The position numbers and the translations under genes are program-made. The notes under the pieces were generated by a model. It was not told where the DNA came from and made no database searches. It saw nothing but the letters and a program-made list of their open reading frames with translations. Below, piece by piece: positions 32,389 to 44,100 of a stretch of DNA of 64,000 nt (positions are counted from its first letter, which is position 1; the number at the start of each line of letters is the position of its first letter). The stretch is from Fereydounia khargensis (lineage: Eukaryota; Basidiomycota; Ustilaginomycetes; Urocystidales; Fereydouniaceae). Location of the stretch: positions 186,001 through 250,000 of the forward strand of contig JAOCZO010000018.1 in the NCBI GenBank assembly GCA_026413255.1, written 5' to 3'.

Positions 32389-34824
32389 TCACGCGACCGT
32401 CGCACTGCTGCTGTTGCTGCTCGCCGCCTCAGGGCTCACGGATGACGCCGACTGCCCCTTGCGCTGCTTGAGCACATTCTCGATAAAGAACTCTCCTGCC
32501 TTGTAGCTGCTACGGACCAGTGGTCCACTCGCCACGTACAGGAATCCAAGCTCCTCCGCCGTCTTTTGCCAGTGCTTGAACTTGTCAGGCGTCACGTACT
32601 CAAACACCTTCATGTGACGCTTGGTCGGTCGCATGTACTGCCCGAACGTGACCACATCCACCTTGGCCTCACGCAGGTCCTTGAGTGTCTGCAGCACCTC
32701 CGCATCCTCCTCACCGCAGCCGAGCATGATCGATGTCTTGGTGATAAGCTCTGGCTTGGTCTTCTTGGCGTGCAGCAGCGTCGCCAGCGACTGGCGGTAC
32801 TTGGCGCGACGGTCACGGACAAACGGCGTGGTTCGCTCCACTGTCTCGACATTGTGAGCATACACGTCCAAACCACTCAGTGCAACGTGCTCCACACATG
32901 CCGTGTCGCCCTGAAAGTCGGGCACGAGCGCCTCGACCAGAATCTTGGGCGACTTGAGCTTGATCTTGGAGATTGTTGACGCAATGTGCGACGCTCCACC
33001 GTCTGCAATGTCGTCCCTGTCCACAGAGGTAAGCACAATGTATCCAAGGCCCCAGCGGGAAATTGCTTCTGCCGTGTTCTCGGGCTCGTGTGGATCAAGT
33101 GGAGCGGGTGTTCGCGACGTCTTTACCGCGCAGAATCGGCAACCTCGCGTGCAAGTGTCGCCCATGATCATGATAGTGGCTGTGGCGTGCTCCTTGCCGC
33201 CGTTGCCTCCCCAGCACTCGCCAATGTTTGGGCAACGTGCCTCTTCGCAGACCGTGCTCAGTCCGAGTCCACGTAGGTCCTTCTTGATACGCGTGTAGTT
33301 GGGTCCTGTGGCGATCTTGGTCTTGAGGAACGACGGCTTCTTCATCTCGTTCTGTCGTCCGAGACGCACCACCTTGCCTGGCGGAGGCGCCGCACCATCC
33401 ATGGCGACGACATCAATATTGCCCGAGGTAAAGTCGTCGATTGACATGTCCTCGGCAAGTTTGGCGCGGAAGGCAGCCATCCTCTCTGACTGCGCGGGGC
33501 GAGTGGCCGTCTTGTCTGCCGCTGCCGCTTGCTTGTCGTCTGGGGATGCAGCAGTAGTTGCGTAGCCACGGGCCGCCGCCTGGATCATGGCGGCTGATGG
33601 AAGGCCATCAAGCTGCGGTCGAGAGGCTCGTGCACCGGTGAGGCCAGTGCGCTGTCGTGGCGTAATCTGGGCGGGGTTGATGATAGGAGGGCCCCATTCG
33701 CTAAAGTGGTCGCGCTGTGCAGACTTGGACATGCCCAGACGGCCACGCCAGCGAGGCCAGTGTACCAGGCGTTCGCGAGCATCGTCGAGGTCGTGGGCTG
33801 AGGAAGCAGGGCTGAGTGCGGCGCGGAGAAGGAGCTTGGAATCCGACTCGCGGAGGTTGCCGTACCAGTCGCCATGAGGGTAGACCAAAGCGTTGGCAGC
33901 CCATGCATGGCCGCCGACATGGCTGATGGGCCAGACGTGGACCTTCTTGGGCGAAGGGCGACTGCTGGCGATGAGCTCTGCCTCGTTCTTGCGCACCTGC
34001 TCGCGGAGGCTGTTGAGAACAAGCTCGCCAGCTACGCCACAGCGGCAGTCGCGGGATGCGTGAGTGCAGACGTAGACGTGCGTCTCGTCCTCAGGCTTGG
34101 GCTTGCCTGTTTGGGCGCAAGCTTGCTGGAGGGCCTGATCAAGCTTTTGGCGGAAAGGAGCGCCTTGGTCGAGCGTGTTGAGCGAGAGGGGTCCGATCTT
34201 GGCAATCTTGCCAGGCTGGGTGTACGCGTACACGACAAACAGCTCGTCCTCTGCCGCCGAGTTGGGAACGGGTCGCATCATTCGGGAGGTGGTAGGGTCC
34301 CACTCGGCACCAGATGCAGATGTGTCTGAACGAAGCGAGCCCTCAGAGAAGGAAATGCCAAAGCCCTCTAGCGATGCGCCCTTCTTGGATCGGCTGTCGA
34401 GCTCGGACATGAGCGGGCTGACAGACTCGAGGTGGGAGGGCCATGTACTAGCCGGACGAGATGTGTGGTGAGGGTGGACGACGAGGTGGACCTGGTAGGA
34501 AGGGGCGGTTCCGGCGAGGGGCAGTCCGCTGTATGGCGCGACAGGCACGTTGCCGTGTTCGTCGACGGCTATGGAGATGTCCTGGCCGGAGATGGTCTTG
34601 GTTGATGTAGCTGATGTGGCTGATGCGGCTGATGCGGCTGATGCGGCGACGCGGCTGGCACTGGAAAAGGCGCGGTAGCCACGGAGAGCGTCATGCTGTG
34701 CGACAGGTGCCGGTGTGGCAACCGAGGCAAGGGTCCTTCGGGTTGCCTTGACTGAAACGGGGGCAGCGCGAAGACGGAGGAGGCGAGGGGCCACGGTGCG
34801 CGAGGAAGAAGGAAGACTGCTCAT
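32389..34824 (-). CDS. LIP5: Fusion of Aim32-like bis-His [2Fe-2S] protein and mitochondrial lipoyl synthase
   Basis: One uninterrupted 811-codon frame with two complete domains. Residues 1-60 are Arg/Ser/Ala-rich, a mitochondrial presequence. Residues about 110-375 match the Apd1/Aim32 (sucrase/ferredoxin-like) family: [10 protein letters not shown] (Cys253, Cys260, Cys262), [16 protein letters not shown] with the two histidines of HVGGH (302, 306), YPHGDWYG, and the usual family ending [16 protein letters not shown]. Known Apd1/Aim32 proteins bind a [2Fe-2S] cluster with two His. Residues 445-790 are lipoyl synthase, a radical-SAM enzyme inserting sulfur into octanoyl groups: auxiliary-cluster [12 protein letters not shown] (526, 531, 537), radical-SAM CTRGCRFC (558, 562, 565), [13 protein letters not shown], and the C-terminal RSSY. 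The linker (about 398-430) looks like a second presequence, ending [11 protein letters not shown]. Confidence 0.95.
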   Translation of the reverse strand: MSSLPSSSRTVAPRLLRLRAAPVSVKATRRTLASVATPAPVAQHDALRGYRAFSSASRVAASAASAASATSATSTKTISGQDISIAVDEHGNVPVAPYSGLPLAGTAPSYQVHLVVHPHHTSRPASTWPSHLESVSPLMSELDSRSKKGASLEGFGISFSEGSLRSDTSASGAEWDPTTSRMMRPVPNSAAEDELFVVYAYTQPGKIAKIGPLSLNTLDQGAPFRQKLDQALQQACAQTGKPKPEDETHVYVCTHASRDCRCGVAGELVLNSLREQVRKNEAELIASSRPSPKKVHVWPISHVGGHAWAANALVYPHGDWYGNLRESDSKLLLRAALSPASSAHDLDDARERLVHWPRWRGRLGMSKSAQRDHFSEWGPPIINPAQITPRQRTGLTGARASRPQLDGLPSAAMIQAAARGYATTAASPDDKQAAAADKTATRPAQSERMAAFRAKLAEDMSIDDFTSGNIDVVAMDGAAPPPGKVVRLGRQNEMKKPSFLKTKIATGPNYTRIKKDLRGLGLSTVCEEARCPNIGECWGGNGGKEHATATIMIMGDTCTRGCRFCAVKTSRTPAPLDPHEPENTAEAISRWGLGYIVLTSVDRDDIADGGASHIASTISKIKLKSPKILVEALVPDFQGDTACVEHVALSGLDVYAHNVETVERTTPFVRDRRAKYRQSLATLLHAKKTKPELITKTSIMLGCGEEDAEVLQTLKDLREAKVDVVTFGQYMRPTKRHMKVFEYVTPDKFKHWQKTAEELGFLYVASGPLVRSSYKAGEFFIENVLKQRKGQSASSVSPEAASSNSSSATVA

Positions 34825-35404
34825 GACTCTCTCCGTCCTCTATGGTGTCGGCGGCGATGGTCGTGGGAGGAGAAGCAGCAAGCAAGCGTAGGATGTGAAC
34901 TCAAGCGCCCTCCGATTGGTCCGGCCCTCCTTCTCCGGGGCTAAACAACAGTGTGGCGCTGAGCAGTATAATTCGTAACTTGCTCGACTCTACTTGGAAA
35001 TAAGTTAATCAATGTTGGGAAAAATGTGAATTCAAATTACGTAAGCAGAACAGGGTTTTGTTGGTCACCCCAAGCAAGAAGCAAGCAAAGAAATAATACA
35101 GTAATTGTTAGTACTTACCAACTCGAGCCGAGTCGAATCCGACCAGTTTGACAGTCCCAGCCCGCCAAGCCAGCAAGCAAGCCAGCAAGCAAGCCAGCAA
35201 GCAAGCCAGCCGCCTTGCATCCTACGGGTCGGCTCTGACGGCTCGGACCTTTCCATTGCTTGCACTCTGGCACTCGCACACTCATGCAATCTCCCGTGGC
35301 ATAGAATGATGAAATGGTACTAGTGTGACAATATACATGCAATAGGTACAGCCAGGACGAGAAAGCCGGCCAAAGGCGCGAGGAGAAGGGCAAGGGTAAC
35401 GGTG
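34825..35404. other. Intergenic spacer with 12-bp tandem repeat
   Basis: Promoter region of the fusion gene, then the U2 A' 3' side. Contains a three-copy repeat of CAAGCAAGCCAG (35166-35210). Confidence 0.6.
35166..35210. repeat. CAAGCAAGCCAG tandem repeat
   Basis: Three near-perfect 12-bp units plus a partial one. Confidence 0.9.
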
Positions 35405-36407
35405 CTATTCCTCTGCCTCTTCCCCCTCGTCCTCGTCGTCTTGCTTTTTCCGCTTGACAGCACGCTTGAGGTCGTCTGGGCCAATCGTGTATCCCAACCG
35501 CAGCTTCTCTTCCAGCCTGCGGATCTCTTCCAGGCTTTCGCTTTTTTCGATCGCCTCCTCAATCGCCTTTTTCTCCTCAACTGTCATCAGCCTGCCCGCG
35601 GCGCCGTTCGCTGGCTTTCCCGGCTCAAATGTGCGCTGCTTGACTAGGTCTTCGTGCATCTCGGCATCTGCTGGCCCTGCCTCGCCCTCGCCCTCACCGC
35701 CCCTCTTGCGCATGATGGACGCCGCCAACGCCGAGGGCCGTCCGTCTTCCGTCTCCATGAGCTGCTTGGCCAGCTCTCGCTCTTGGTTTCGCACCCGTCG
35801 AAAGTCGAGCACACGCACTGAGGGAACCTTCCAGATGACAAACTCGCGGTAGTTCTTTTCGCGACTAACCGGGTTGCCCATCAGGGAGAGGTACTCGAGC
35901 TGCCGCAGCTTGGAGAGATGTGCTACTTGGCCGAGGTCGCTGATCGAGTTGTTGGTGAGCACTAGCGTTTGGAGCGAGGGTATCGTGAATGCAAGGCGTG
36001 GATCAATACGAGCGATCAGATTGTTGGCCAGACCGAGGTTCTTGAGTTGTGCAAGCAGGGGAAAGTTGCCGAGGAAACGAATGTCATTGTCTGTCAGGTC
36101 GATAGTGTCATTCTGGTCTTTTGTGACACCGAGATTCTCAATTGCTGGGATCTTGAGACCTGAAAGGTGAAAGGGGGCATGGCATTTCAACGTCAGATCG
36201 ATGCTTCAACCTTTCTTAGAGCCTTGTCAGGAACATACCTCTCAAGTCAAGCTAGATCCGGAACGAGTAAGCCAGAGCACATGCATGTCAGTGTGTGGTT
36301 GGATGCAAAGTAAAACGAGTGGAGAGCATAGCATCACTCACCTCTCTGTCTTTGAGCGTGTTGATAAACGAGCTGCTGCGAGCAAGGAGCTCGGGAGTGA
36401 GCTTCAT
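35405..36407 (-). CDS. LEA1: U2 snRNP protein A' (Lea1)
   Basis: Leucine-rich-repeat component of the U2 snRNP, partner of U2 B''. Exons on the minus strand: 36407-36342, 36251-36239 (13 nt) and 36159-35405, giving 277 residues. The start is MKLTPELLARSSSFINTLKD; the microexon supplies LDLR, giving the family's DRELDLRGLKIPAIENLG block. LRRs follow (NDIRFLGNFPLLAQLKNLGL, TLVLTNNSISDLG, LEYLSLMGNPVSREKNYREF) with the typical VIWKVPSVRVLDFRRV ending. The C-terminal third is charged and coiled-coil-like (LEEIRRLEEKLRLG), ending in an acidic tail. Confidence 0.95.
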
Positions 36408-38335
36408 GGTGTTGCTCCTCGATGGATGGTGGTGGATGTCTCCAATCCCCGAGCAAGGCAACTAACTAGTTGCAAGAAGAGCGAGATGCGTGTTTCGATC
36501 ACGTGGAGGGTCTGCGGTTCTTTCACTCGCGCGGGTGCGTTGGTCCGCTCGCCAGGCTTGTCTACTGTTGCCCGCAGTACGTTGACTGGTTCAAAAAAAA
36601 AAAAAAAAAAAAAGGAAAGAAAAAAAAGATCCTCGACGGGGCCATAGAGTAAAGCATAAAAGCACACACCACAACGCCATCGCATTCCCATCATGACCTC
36701 CGCCATTACCATCAACGTCCACCAGACTGTAATCGACAATCTGACGCCGAACCATCCCGCCCCGACCCGACCCGAACCGACCAGAACCGACCCGACCTGT
36801 GACTGCCGATTGACGTCTGTGAGATCCCTTGCGCTCCATTTCCCATTCCCCCCTTCCCATTCTAGTCTTCCTACCACGGACCCATTCTGCCCGCACGATG
36901 CCCCAGTTTTCGTAGCGGTTCCTGGTGAGGGTCCAACAATAAATCCCGGTACAACGGGAGGCTCAGTCTCTCTGCCGCACTCACCACGTAAAGGGTGTTG
37001 GCAGGTGGGCTGGGCTAGCTGTTCTGTCTCGATCCGCAAAGTGGGACGTGCCCCTTCCGGGGGGCGATCTCCTTGGCGATAGAGGCGGGACGGGCAACAA
37101 TTTATCCTTCATCTCCTACGAGGTGACTTTTTTTAAGGAGGATCGTGATCATCCGCAATGCATAAAGTACAGTATCGTGTTCAGCCGATGACATGGGAGT
37201 GAGTGTGTGATACGGTCAGATGCGTGGGGATGATTCATTGCTCGCATGAGAGACGACACATGTCGTCGTCGTGTTTGTTTGTGTCGAGTTGGCAGGGCGA
37301 TTTCGAGCGAGACGGGAGCGGCCATCACGCAGTACAGTACAGAGGGCGTGTCGGAGCAGGAGGAAAACAAGGGCGCGAAAGGGGCTCGCTCGCAGGGTTC
37401 TCTCTCCTCGTGCTCTTGCGCTCTTGCCCAAACTGGCTGCCTGCTGGGCCCAGGCGCCGTCCGTCAGAATCAGGGGTCCACAACATACAGTACAGTAGAG
37501 AGAGTACTGTATCGCGCGTTGACGCGCACGGACGGACTCTTGGATTGCCTGACCTGGCCTGGCCTGGCCTGCTTGTTTTCCTGTGCCCAAAGAGGGAATC
37601 AACAGACTCAATCGACCATGGCCACGCGCGCGCATATCGATGCGAACGGGCAGCAGCAGCAGAGCAGATCATCTGGATAGACGGATGGATCGAGCGAGGC
37701 TTCCGCCTGGTCAGGTGCGGTGTAATGATTCCAATTTCATGCTAAACTTTGACACGGACGGGCGCCGAGCAGCGAGCAGCGAGCAGCGAGCGGCTCACAC
37801 CCGACAGACAGGCTAGAGCTAGAGCCGTGACAGAGGAGGCCCACCCAAACAAAGCTAACAACGAGGCAGATGCCAAGTTAACCATAGTGTCAAAGCCTAA
37901 ACTGAACTGCGCAGAGCGTGTGAATGTGATGTGACCAGACAGACTCGTTCGTTCCCCTGAGCTGTACCCCACTTTGTTGTTTTTGTTTTTTGGATTTTGT
38001 ATTCTGGGCGTCACCTCGCAAGCTCATACTCACCGAGACGCTTTCTCTTACACGCTCACACGCTTCGGTTGGGGTTGTCAACCAGAGCCCCAATCCAACC
38101 AACCTGCAGAGCAGCAGCCTTGCCCCTTGCCCTTGCCCTTGCTCCTTCCCTTTCCCTTCCCACCACCATCTGCAGTCGTCCGCTTCCCCGTCCGCTTCCC
38201 CGTCCGCGTCCCCGTCCGCGTCCCCGTTCCCGTCCATCCATCCACATTCACCCACACACTTGCCAATGCCCACTCACGCTCTGACCTAACGACCGACCGA
38301 CCCGACTTGACGAGCACTCACGCCCCTCCTCCGTC
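36408..38335. other. Intergenic region, divergent promoter of U2 A' and RhoGAP gene
   Basis: About 1.9 kb without a supported gene. Holds an A21 tract (36593-36613), CCGAC-type runs (36753-36795), palindromes at 37330-37342 and 37485-37514, an AGCGAGC run (37772-37790) and a CGTCC/CGTTCC pyrimidine-rich block (38176-38235) just before the RhoGAP start. Confidence 0.55.
37485..37514. promoter_or_regulatory. Paired ACAGTACAGTA and AGTACTGTA sites
   Basis: ATACAGTACAGTAG and GAGTACTGTATC form an inverted pair separated by GAGA. Confidence 0.4.
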
Positions 38336-40024
38336 ATGGTCCAGCCCTCAACCTCGCCGGACGCGACGACGCCGGACTCGTCCACATTCGCGACACCCTC
38401 CACGTCGCCCTCACAGACCATTACGCCCAACTCGCACTCGCGCTACAAGACAGCTACCGCCACACTCTCCGCCGCGTTTGCCAGCATCTGGGGCTCGTAC
38501 GCGCAGCCCACCGCCACGCCCGTACCAGCGGCCGAGAAGGATGCGCCGCCCGTCTCGCCATCACCATCACCATCGCCATCGCCATCGCCAGCATGGACGC
38601 GCACAGCCGCGCGCGGAAAGAGCCGTGGCGCGATTCCGTTTGATATCTCGTCCCCGACGTCGAGCTCGCCCGGTGGTGGGCGACACAGTGTGTTTGAGAC
38701 GCCAGAGTCGGTCGCCGGTCCCAGTTCTCCGCGCAGCGCGAGCGGCTACCCGTACACGCCCGACTCGCCGACGAACGCGTACTCGACCCTGTCACGGCTG
38801 CGCAACCGGCCATCGCAGAGCAGCCTGCGCTCTGGATCCACGTTCCTCTGGGCCTCGAGCGCATCGCCCAGCTCCGGCACGGCGGGCGGTGGAGCTGGAG
38901 CCCAAGCCCAGTCCAACTGGGAGGCTGAGCGGGCGCGCATCGAAAAGCTGGACGACCACGTGCGCCGCATCGTCTTCCAGGCCGGGCTGGACCACGAGTC
39001 GCGGCCGATGGTCGTGCTCGCCGCCTGCTGTCTCCCCGACCCGCGGGAGGTGGACTACGACGCGCTGTTCGAGCGCATCCTGTCCACGCTCGACCTGTTC
39101 GTCGAGACCGAGTACACGGTCGTCTACTTTGCCAGTGGCGGGCGGTACCGGCCTGCGTGGAACTGGATCTGGAAGGCGTATCGGCGCCTCAGCCGGCCGT
39201 ACAGGAAGAACCTGAAGCGGCTGTATATTGTGCACCCGACGCTGTTTACGCGCGCGCTGCTGCAGTGCGTGAGCACGGGCGCGTACTTTGTTAGTCCCAA
39301 GTTCGGGCGCAAGGTGACGCAGCTGCACACGCTGGCGGGGCTGGCGGAGCACGTGCCGCTCGCGCAGATCGAGGTGCCGGCTGAGGTGGCGGCGCTCGAG
39401 CCTGACGTGGCGCGCGCGCTCAATGTGGGTCCGCGGCGCGGACGGGTGTTTGGGCTCCCGCTGGCTGAGGTGGCGTGCGAGCCCGCATCCGCATCCGGGG
39501 CTGGGGCGGGGGCGGGGGCGGGGTTGCCGGAGGTGGTGCGCGACTGCATCGCAGCGCTGACGGGGGTGCTGCCGAACGGCGTGCGCCCGCTCGAGGTGGA
39601 AGGGCTGTTCCGGCGCAGTCCGGCGTCGGCGGCGCTGTCGGCGGCGCGGGCGACCTACGACCGCGGGGAGCGCGTGACGTTCGCTGACGCCCACCTGCCC
39701 GCTGCGCTGCTCAAGCTCTTCCTGCGCAGCCTGCCCGAGCCGCTCCTCCCGCTCCCCATACCGCCCACACACGCCCTACCGCCCCGCGAGCGCGCGCTCA
39801 CAGACGCCCTGCTCGCCCTGCTCGCCCGTGTCTCCCGCTCCCCCGCTACCCGCATGGACGCCGCGAGCCTAGCCACCATCTTCGCTCCCACCCTCCTAGG
39901 CCCCACCGACCTACACACCCTCCTAGCCGCCCGAGACACGCTCGCCGCAGAAATCGAAAACTCCCTCCCCCGACTCCTACACGTAACCGACAAGGCCCAC
40001 CCCGTCCTCGCTCAGGTCTCTTGA
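38336..40024 (+). CDS. Sec14-like (CRAL-TRIO) plus RhoGAP protein
   Basis: A 562-residue intronless protein with the p50RhoGAP/ARHGAP1 layout. An N-terminal Ser/Pro-rich region (with Ser-Pro repeats) precedes a Sec14-like domain of about 140 residues (residues 200-345): HESRPMVVLAACCLPDP, FVETEYTVVYFASGG, WNWIWKAYRRLSRPYRKNLK, LYIVHPTLFTRALL. The RhoGAP domain (about 370-550) has LPEVVRDCIAAL, the arginine-finger region EGLFRRSPAS, the conserved lysine in ALLKLFLRSLPEPLLP and LATIFAPTLLG. In the last motif the usual Asn of GPNLL is Thr. GAP activity on a Rho/Cdc42 GTPase is expected from the finger, with the Asn change as a caution. Confidence 0.9.
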   Translation: MVQPSTSPDATTPDSSTFATPSTSPSQTITPNSHSRYKTATATLSAAFASIWGSYAQPTATPVPAAEKDAPPVSPSPSPSPSPSPAWTRTAARGKSRGAIPFDISSPTSSSPGGGRHSVFETPESVAGPSSPRSASGYPYTPDSPTNAYSTLSRLRNRPSQSSLRSGSTFLWASSASPSSGTAGGGAGAQAQSNWEAERARIEKLDDHVRRIVFQAGLDHESRPMVVLAACCLPDPREVDYDALFERILSTLDLFVETEYTVVYFASGGRYRPAWNWIWKAYRRLSRPYRKNLKRLYIVHPTLFTRALLQCVSTGAYFVSPKFGRKVTQLHTLAGLAEHVPLAQIEVPAEVAALEPDVARALNVGPRRGRVFGLPLAEVACEPASASGAGAGAGAGLPEVVRDCIAALTGVLPNGVRPLEVEGLFRRSPASAALSAARATYDRGERVTFADAHLPAALLKLFLRSLPEPLLPLPIPPTHALPPRERALTDALLALLARVSRSPATRMDAASLATIFAPTLLGPTDLHTLLAARDTLAAEIENSLPRLLHVTDKAHPVLAQVS

Positions 40025-40177
40025 CCCAAGCCCCCTTTTTTTTTTCCCTTCCCTTCTCGCTTGGTTCTTTGATTGTATTGTAGCACGAAACAGATACGAC
40101 ACACATGTAATGCTAACGTCACGGGTTATGGACACGCGAGCGATGGAACGGAAAGGAACGACTGGCTGCGGCCACGG

Positions 40178-41095
40178 CTACGGGATGCTGCTGATGCGGG
40201 CACGACGCTCCTCGCTCACGGCGGTCGTAATGGCATCAACGAGTGCATGGAGCTCGCGCAGCAGCGCGCCGCGGTTCCATTCGGATCGGTGCGTCCAGAC
40301 CAGGTTGAAGGCTGCCGCGCGCATCTGCTCGAGCTGCTCAATGCTAAAGTTGGCTGTCTGCGCTAGAATGTACGCCGACAGGTCGGCCAGCCGGTTGCGG
40401 TCGATCTGGAACGGCGGGTGCACTGGTGCTGGTGCTGGTGCTGGTGCTGCGGCCACGACCTCCTTCTCCTCCGCTTGCGGCCCCGGTTGGTCGTCGAGTC
40501 GGATCCGCTTGCTCTCGTCGTCGCCACCGTCCTGCGGCTGACTGCGCGCGCGCTTGTGTCCGCGCTCGATCGCTGCAATGTCCACGGGATCCGAAATCTC
40601 AGGCTCGCGGCCTTGCACGCGCGCACTCTGTCGCTCGCCCTTGGCCGGTTCCGGTGCAGCAGCAGCAGCAGCAGCAGCAGCAGACGCTTCAGCTTCAGCC
40701 TTGCGAGCAGCGGCACGCGCCGCCATGCGATCGCACTCAGCCCGGAAGGCCGCATCGACCCACTGGTCCAGCAGCACAATCGCCAGGTTGCGCATCTGAT
40801 GTGCCCGGAACTGTCGATCGCCGTCCACCGACGCAGCCTCGTCCGCATTGTGAACAATCTTGGCAAGGTCCTCGAGGAAGGCGCCAACCGTAAAGTAGCC
40901 GTTGTAGTACAGCTTCTTTTGCATCTTTTCCAGGTTCATCGTCCACAGCGTCGTGTCGACCACAATGTATGGGCTGTCGTCGTCCGCGCAAGGCTTCTCT
41001 GTTGTTTCCACTGTTCCGTTCGCCTGAGACGGTGGTGGAAGCTCGCTCGACTCGCCCGTAACGGTTCGCGTCCCCTCCTCTGGTACGGCGGCGGT

Positions 41096-41126
<31 letters not shown>

Positions 41127-44100
41127 GCAGCATCACCGTTGATGCCGTTCACTGCCGCCGTCTCTGGCACTGGCGCGACAGAGGCAGCTGCTGATGCAGC
41201 GTCGACCTCGCCCTGAGGTGCGGATGCTTGCTGCATCGACACGTCGGCGTCCGCATCCACAGTCTCGGCCTCAGGCTGGCTCGTACCATTTGCCTCGTGG
41301 CCTCCTCCATTCCCTGTGTTACCAGTGCCTGCCGCATCCGCATCCGCATCCGCATCCGCCTCCTGCGCCGCAGGCACCTCGACACTCTCATCTGCTGGCG
41401 CAGCTCCCGGCGGTGGCTTGTTGTACAGGATCTTGATAATGTACTTGCCCTTTTCGCGCTGCCACTCGAATCGTTCTGTCAGATCACGCAGATCGTACTC
41501 GTCCTGAGTCACTAGTTAGCGAAACGCCCATTACACAAAGGCCCCGAGGCCGCGGTACTCACCCAGACTTCACGTGTAAACTTCTTAAACTTCTTGCGCA
41601 GCTCTGCGAGCACGGGTCCGAGGCGGAACTTGAGGTGCTCGAGCAGCTTGGCGTCGTTCTCGGCCTGGATCTGGATCTCAGCCTCAGTGAGCTGGCGTGG
41701 GGGACGCGGCGGCGCCTTGGGCAGTTCTTCCAGCTTGCGGCGCCGCCGAGGAAGGGCGTCTGGAAATTCGGTCGGAGGACGCGCGACAAGGTCGAAAATC
41801 TCGCGAAAGTAGGCCTCGCGCTGGTTCAGGTTTGGCGGTGGGATCTTGACCTTGCTCTGGTCCAGGTAGCCGAACCAGGCCTTGACGTCCGGCTCGAGAT
41901 CCGAGAGCGGGCCCTCGGCAATGGCCAGGAGCAAGATGGGGTCCGAGGGCGCAAGTCCATCAAGCAGCGCCTTGAACGTTGTCTTTACGCTTTCAGATAC
42001 CGAGTCGGCCCAGTGAACGAGGCCCGGGATAAAGATGACGCTGGGCTTGTGTCGTTTGGCCTCCACGAACAGCTGTACCACAGCAGCCTCAGGTGTCCGC
42101 GCGCTGTCGCCCATCAGTGTGCCAATGTCGAGCGACTGAACGTGGTATCCTTCGAGATGCTGGAGCAAAGCACAGCCCACAGCCGCTTGGCCCATACCTA
42201 CGTCGCCATGAATCAGCATGCGGGGTCGGAAGACACGTTGCGCTTCGAAAGACTGGAGCAGCATCTCTCGGCCAAAGCCGCGATCGTTGGAGAGCATATC
42301 AGCGGCCGGCAGCGTCAGAGATGTGCTGGGGCCAAACGCGTCGTCCTCCCAAAGTGCCTCTTCCAGAGGGTTGCGCTTGGATACGGGAGGCAGGACCCTG
42401 TCGAGGCCCGCAATGGCGCGCTTGACCGCGTCCCCAAGCAGTGGCTGTAGCCGTTCCGGCAGTGGCGCTGCTGCCGAGGCTGTGGAGCGTGCCGAAGAGG
42501 GGACAATCTTGTTGACGGACATCATAAAGTCCTTGGCGTCTACCTGAATGGATTCTGGGTCGAGCAATAGTCTGTCGGTAGTCGAGTAGATCTGCGGGTA
42601 TCGTCTCTGGATCGCATTTAGCGCAGCCTCGGTACAGAGCGCCCGCAGATCAGCACCTCCGTAGCCCTTGGTGACCTCGGCGAGCCTGAGTTTAAACGAC
42701 TCTTCAAGCGGGGGTTGCCATTTTTTGGTGTGAATGTCAATGATGCTCTTGCGTGCCTCTTTGGATGGGAGTGGAAAGTAAAACTCGCGATCGAAACGGC
42801 CGGGACGTCGTAAGGCGGGGTCGACACTGTCCGGTCGGTTGGTGGCGCCGATGACGACAACCTGGCCTCGGCCGTCCATTCCGTCCATGAGTGCGAGCAT
42901 GGTGCTGACGATACTCGCGTGAATTTGGTCCTGCTTGCTGGACCGTACAGGCGCTAGACCGTCAATCTCGTCAAAAAAGATAATGCTGGGCTGAGAGTTG
43001 CGAGCCTCCTCGAACAGCAGACGGAGCTGACGTTCAGCCTCACCGACCCATTTGGAAAGACAGTCGGCGCCCTTTCGCATGAAGAAGCTAATCTGCTGGC
43101 CCTCGGTACTGCAGCTGGCGGCCAGTGCGCGCGCCACAAGCGTCTTACCGGTACCAGGAGGACCGTGGAAGAGCACACCACGTGGAGGGGTCACCTTGAA
43201 GCGTTGGAAGAGCTCAGGGTAGAGCAGCGGTAGAGTGACCATCTCCTTGAGCTGCTGGATGTGGTGATCGAGACCCCCGACGCTGTCAAAGTCGATGTTC
43301 ATGTCGACGCCGAGCGGATCCACATCGGCCATGGCGTCACCCCCCTTCTTGACGCGCCCAAAGCTGTCTGTGCCGCCTGAGCCTGTTAATCCGCCAGCTG
43401 CGGTGCCTGTTGCTCCCGCAGCCGGACCAACTCCGCCAGCCCCGAGGAGACCGCTGGAGGATGAGCCTCCGAGAAGTGCAGGCCCGCCGGCACCTGCCTT
43501 GCGCATGGCATTCTGCTGGAGCTCCTCGTCAGAGCTGTCGACAGGGTCACCAAAGGCTGCAGCATAGTCCTTGCCGGACATGGAGAGTGGCAAGGCGTCC
43601 CATCCCTCCTTGCCCTTCTTACCGCGACCACCGGCAAGGCCTAGGGGCATGCCGGGAAGGCCGGCTCCCAGACCGGGAGCGGCACTGGGGGCGGTGCCGT
43701 TGAGTTCAAAGGCTCCTGCGCCGCCTGAGTTGCGGGGTCCACGACGAACGACGCGACCGAATCCATCACGAGCGGGCTCGGCTGGAGGGGCGACTAGGGT
43801 ATAGTTGACTTTCTTGCGCTCTCGGAACGAGTAGGATCGGCCTTGGCTACCCTCGGGTTCATCGCTGTGGAGGTCGAGCGCATCTTCGTCGGCGGAGCCA
43901 ATGCCTTCGTCTGGTGTCTCTTCGTCATCCATCTCAAAGTCGTCGTCCTTGGGCTGCTTGCGTTTGGCCGAGCCGGCACGTCGACCGCGGCTGTTCTGTG
44001 CCTTTTTCTTTGCTACGATCTGTTCGAGACGGGAGCGGGAGCTGTTGGCCCTTGTGAGCCTGCCGGAACGCTTGTTGGACTTGCCCCACTCGCCCTCGTC

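Noticed and set aside
31784-32506. 240-codon open frame upstream of the lipoyl synthase stop
   Set aside because: Overlaps the 3' end of the fusion gene antisense, low complexity, no domain and no codon bias.
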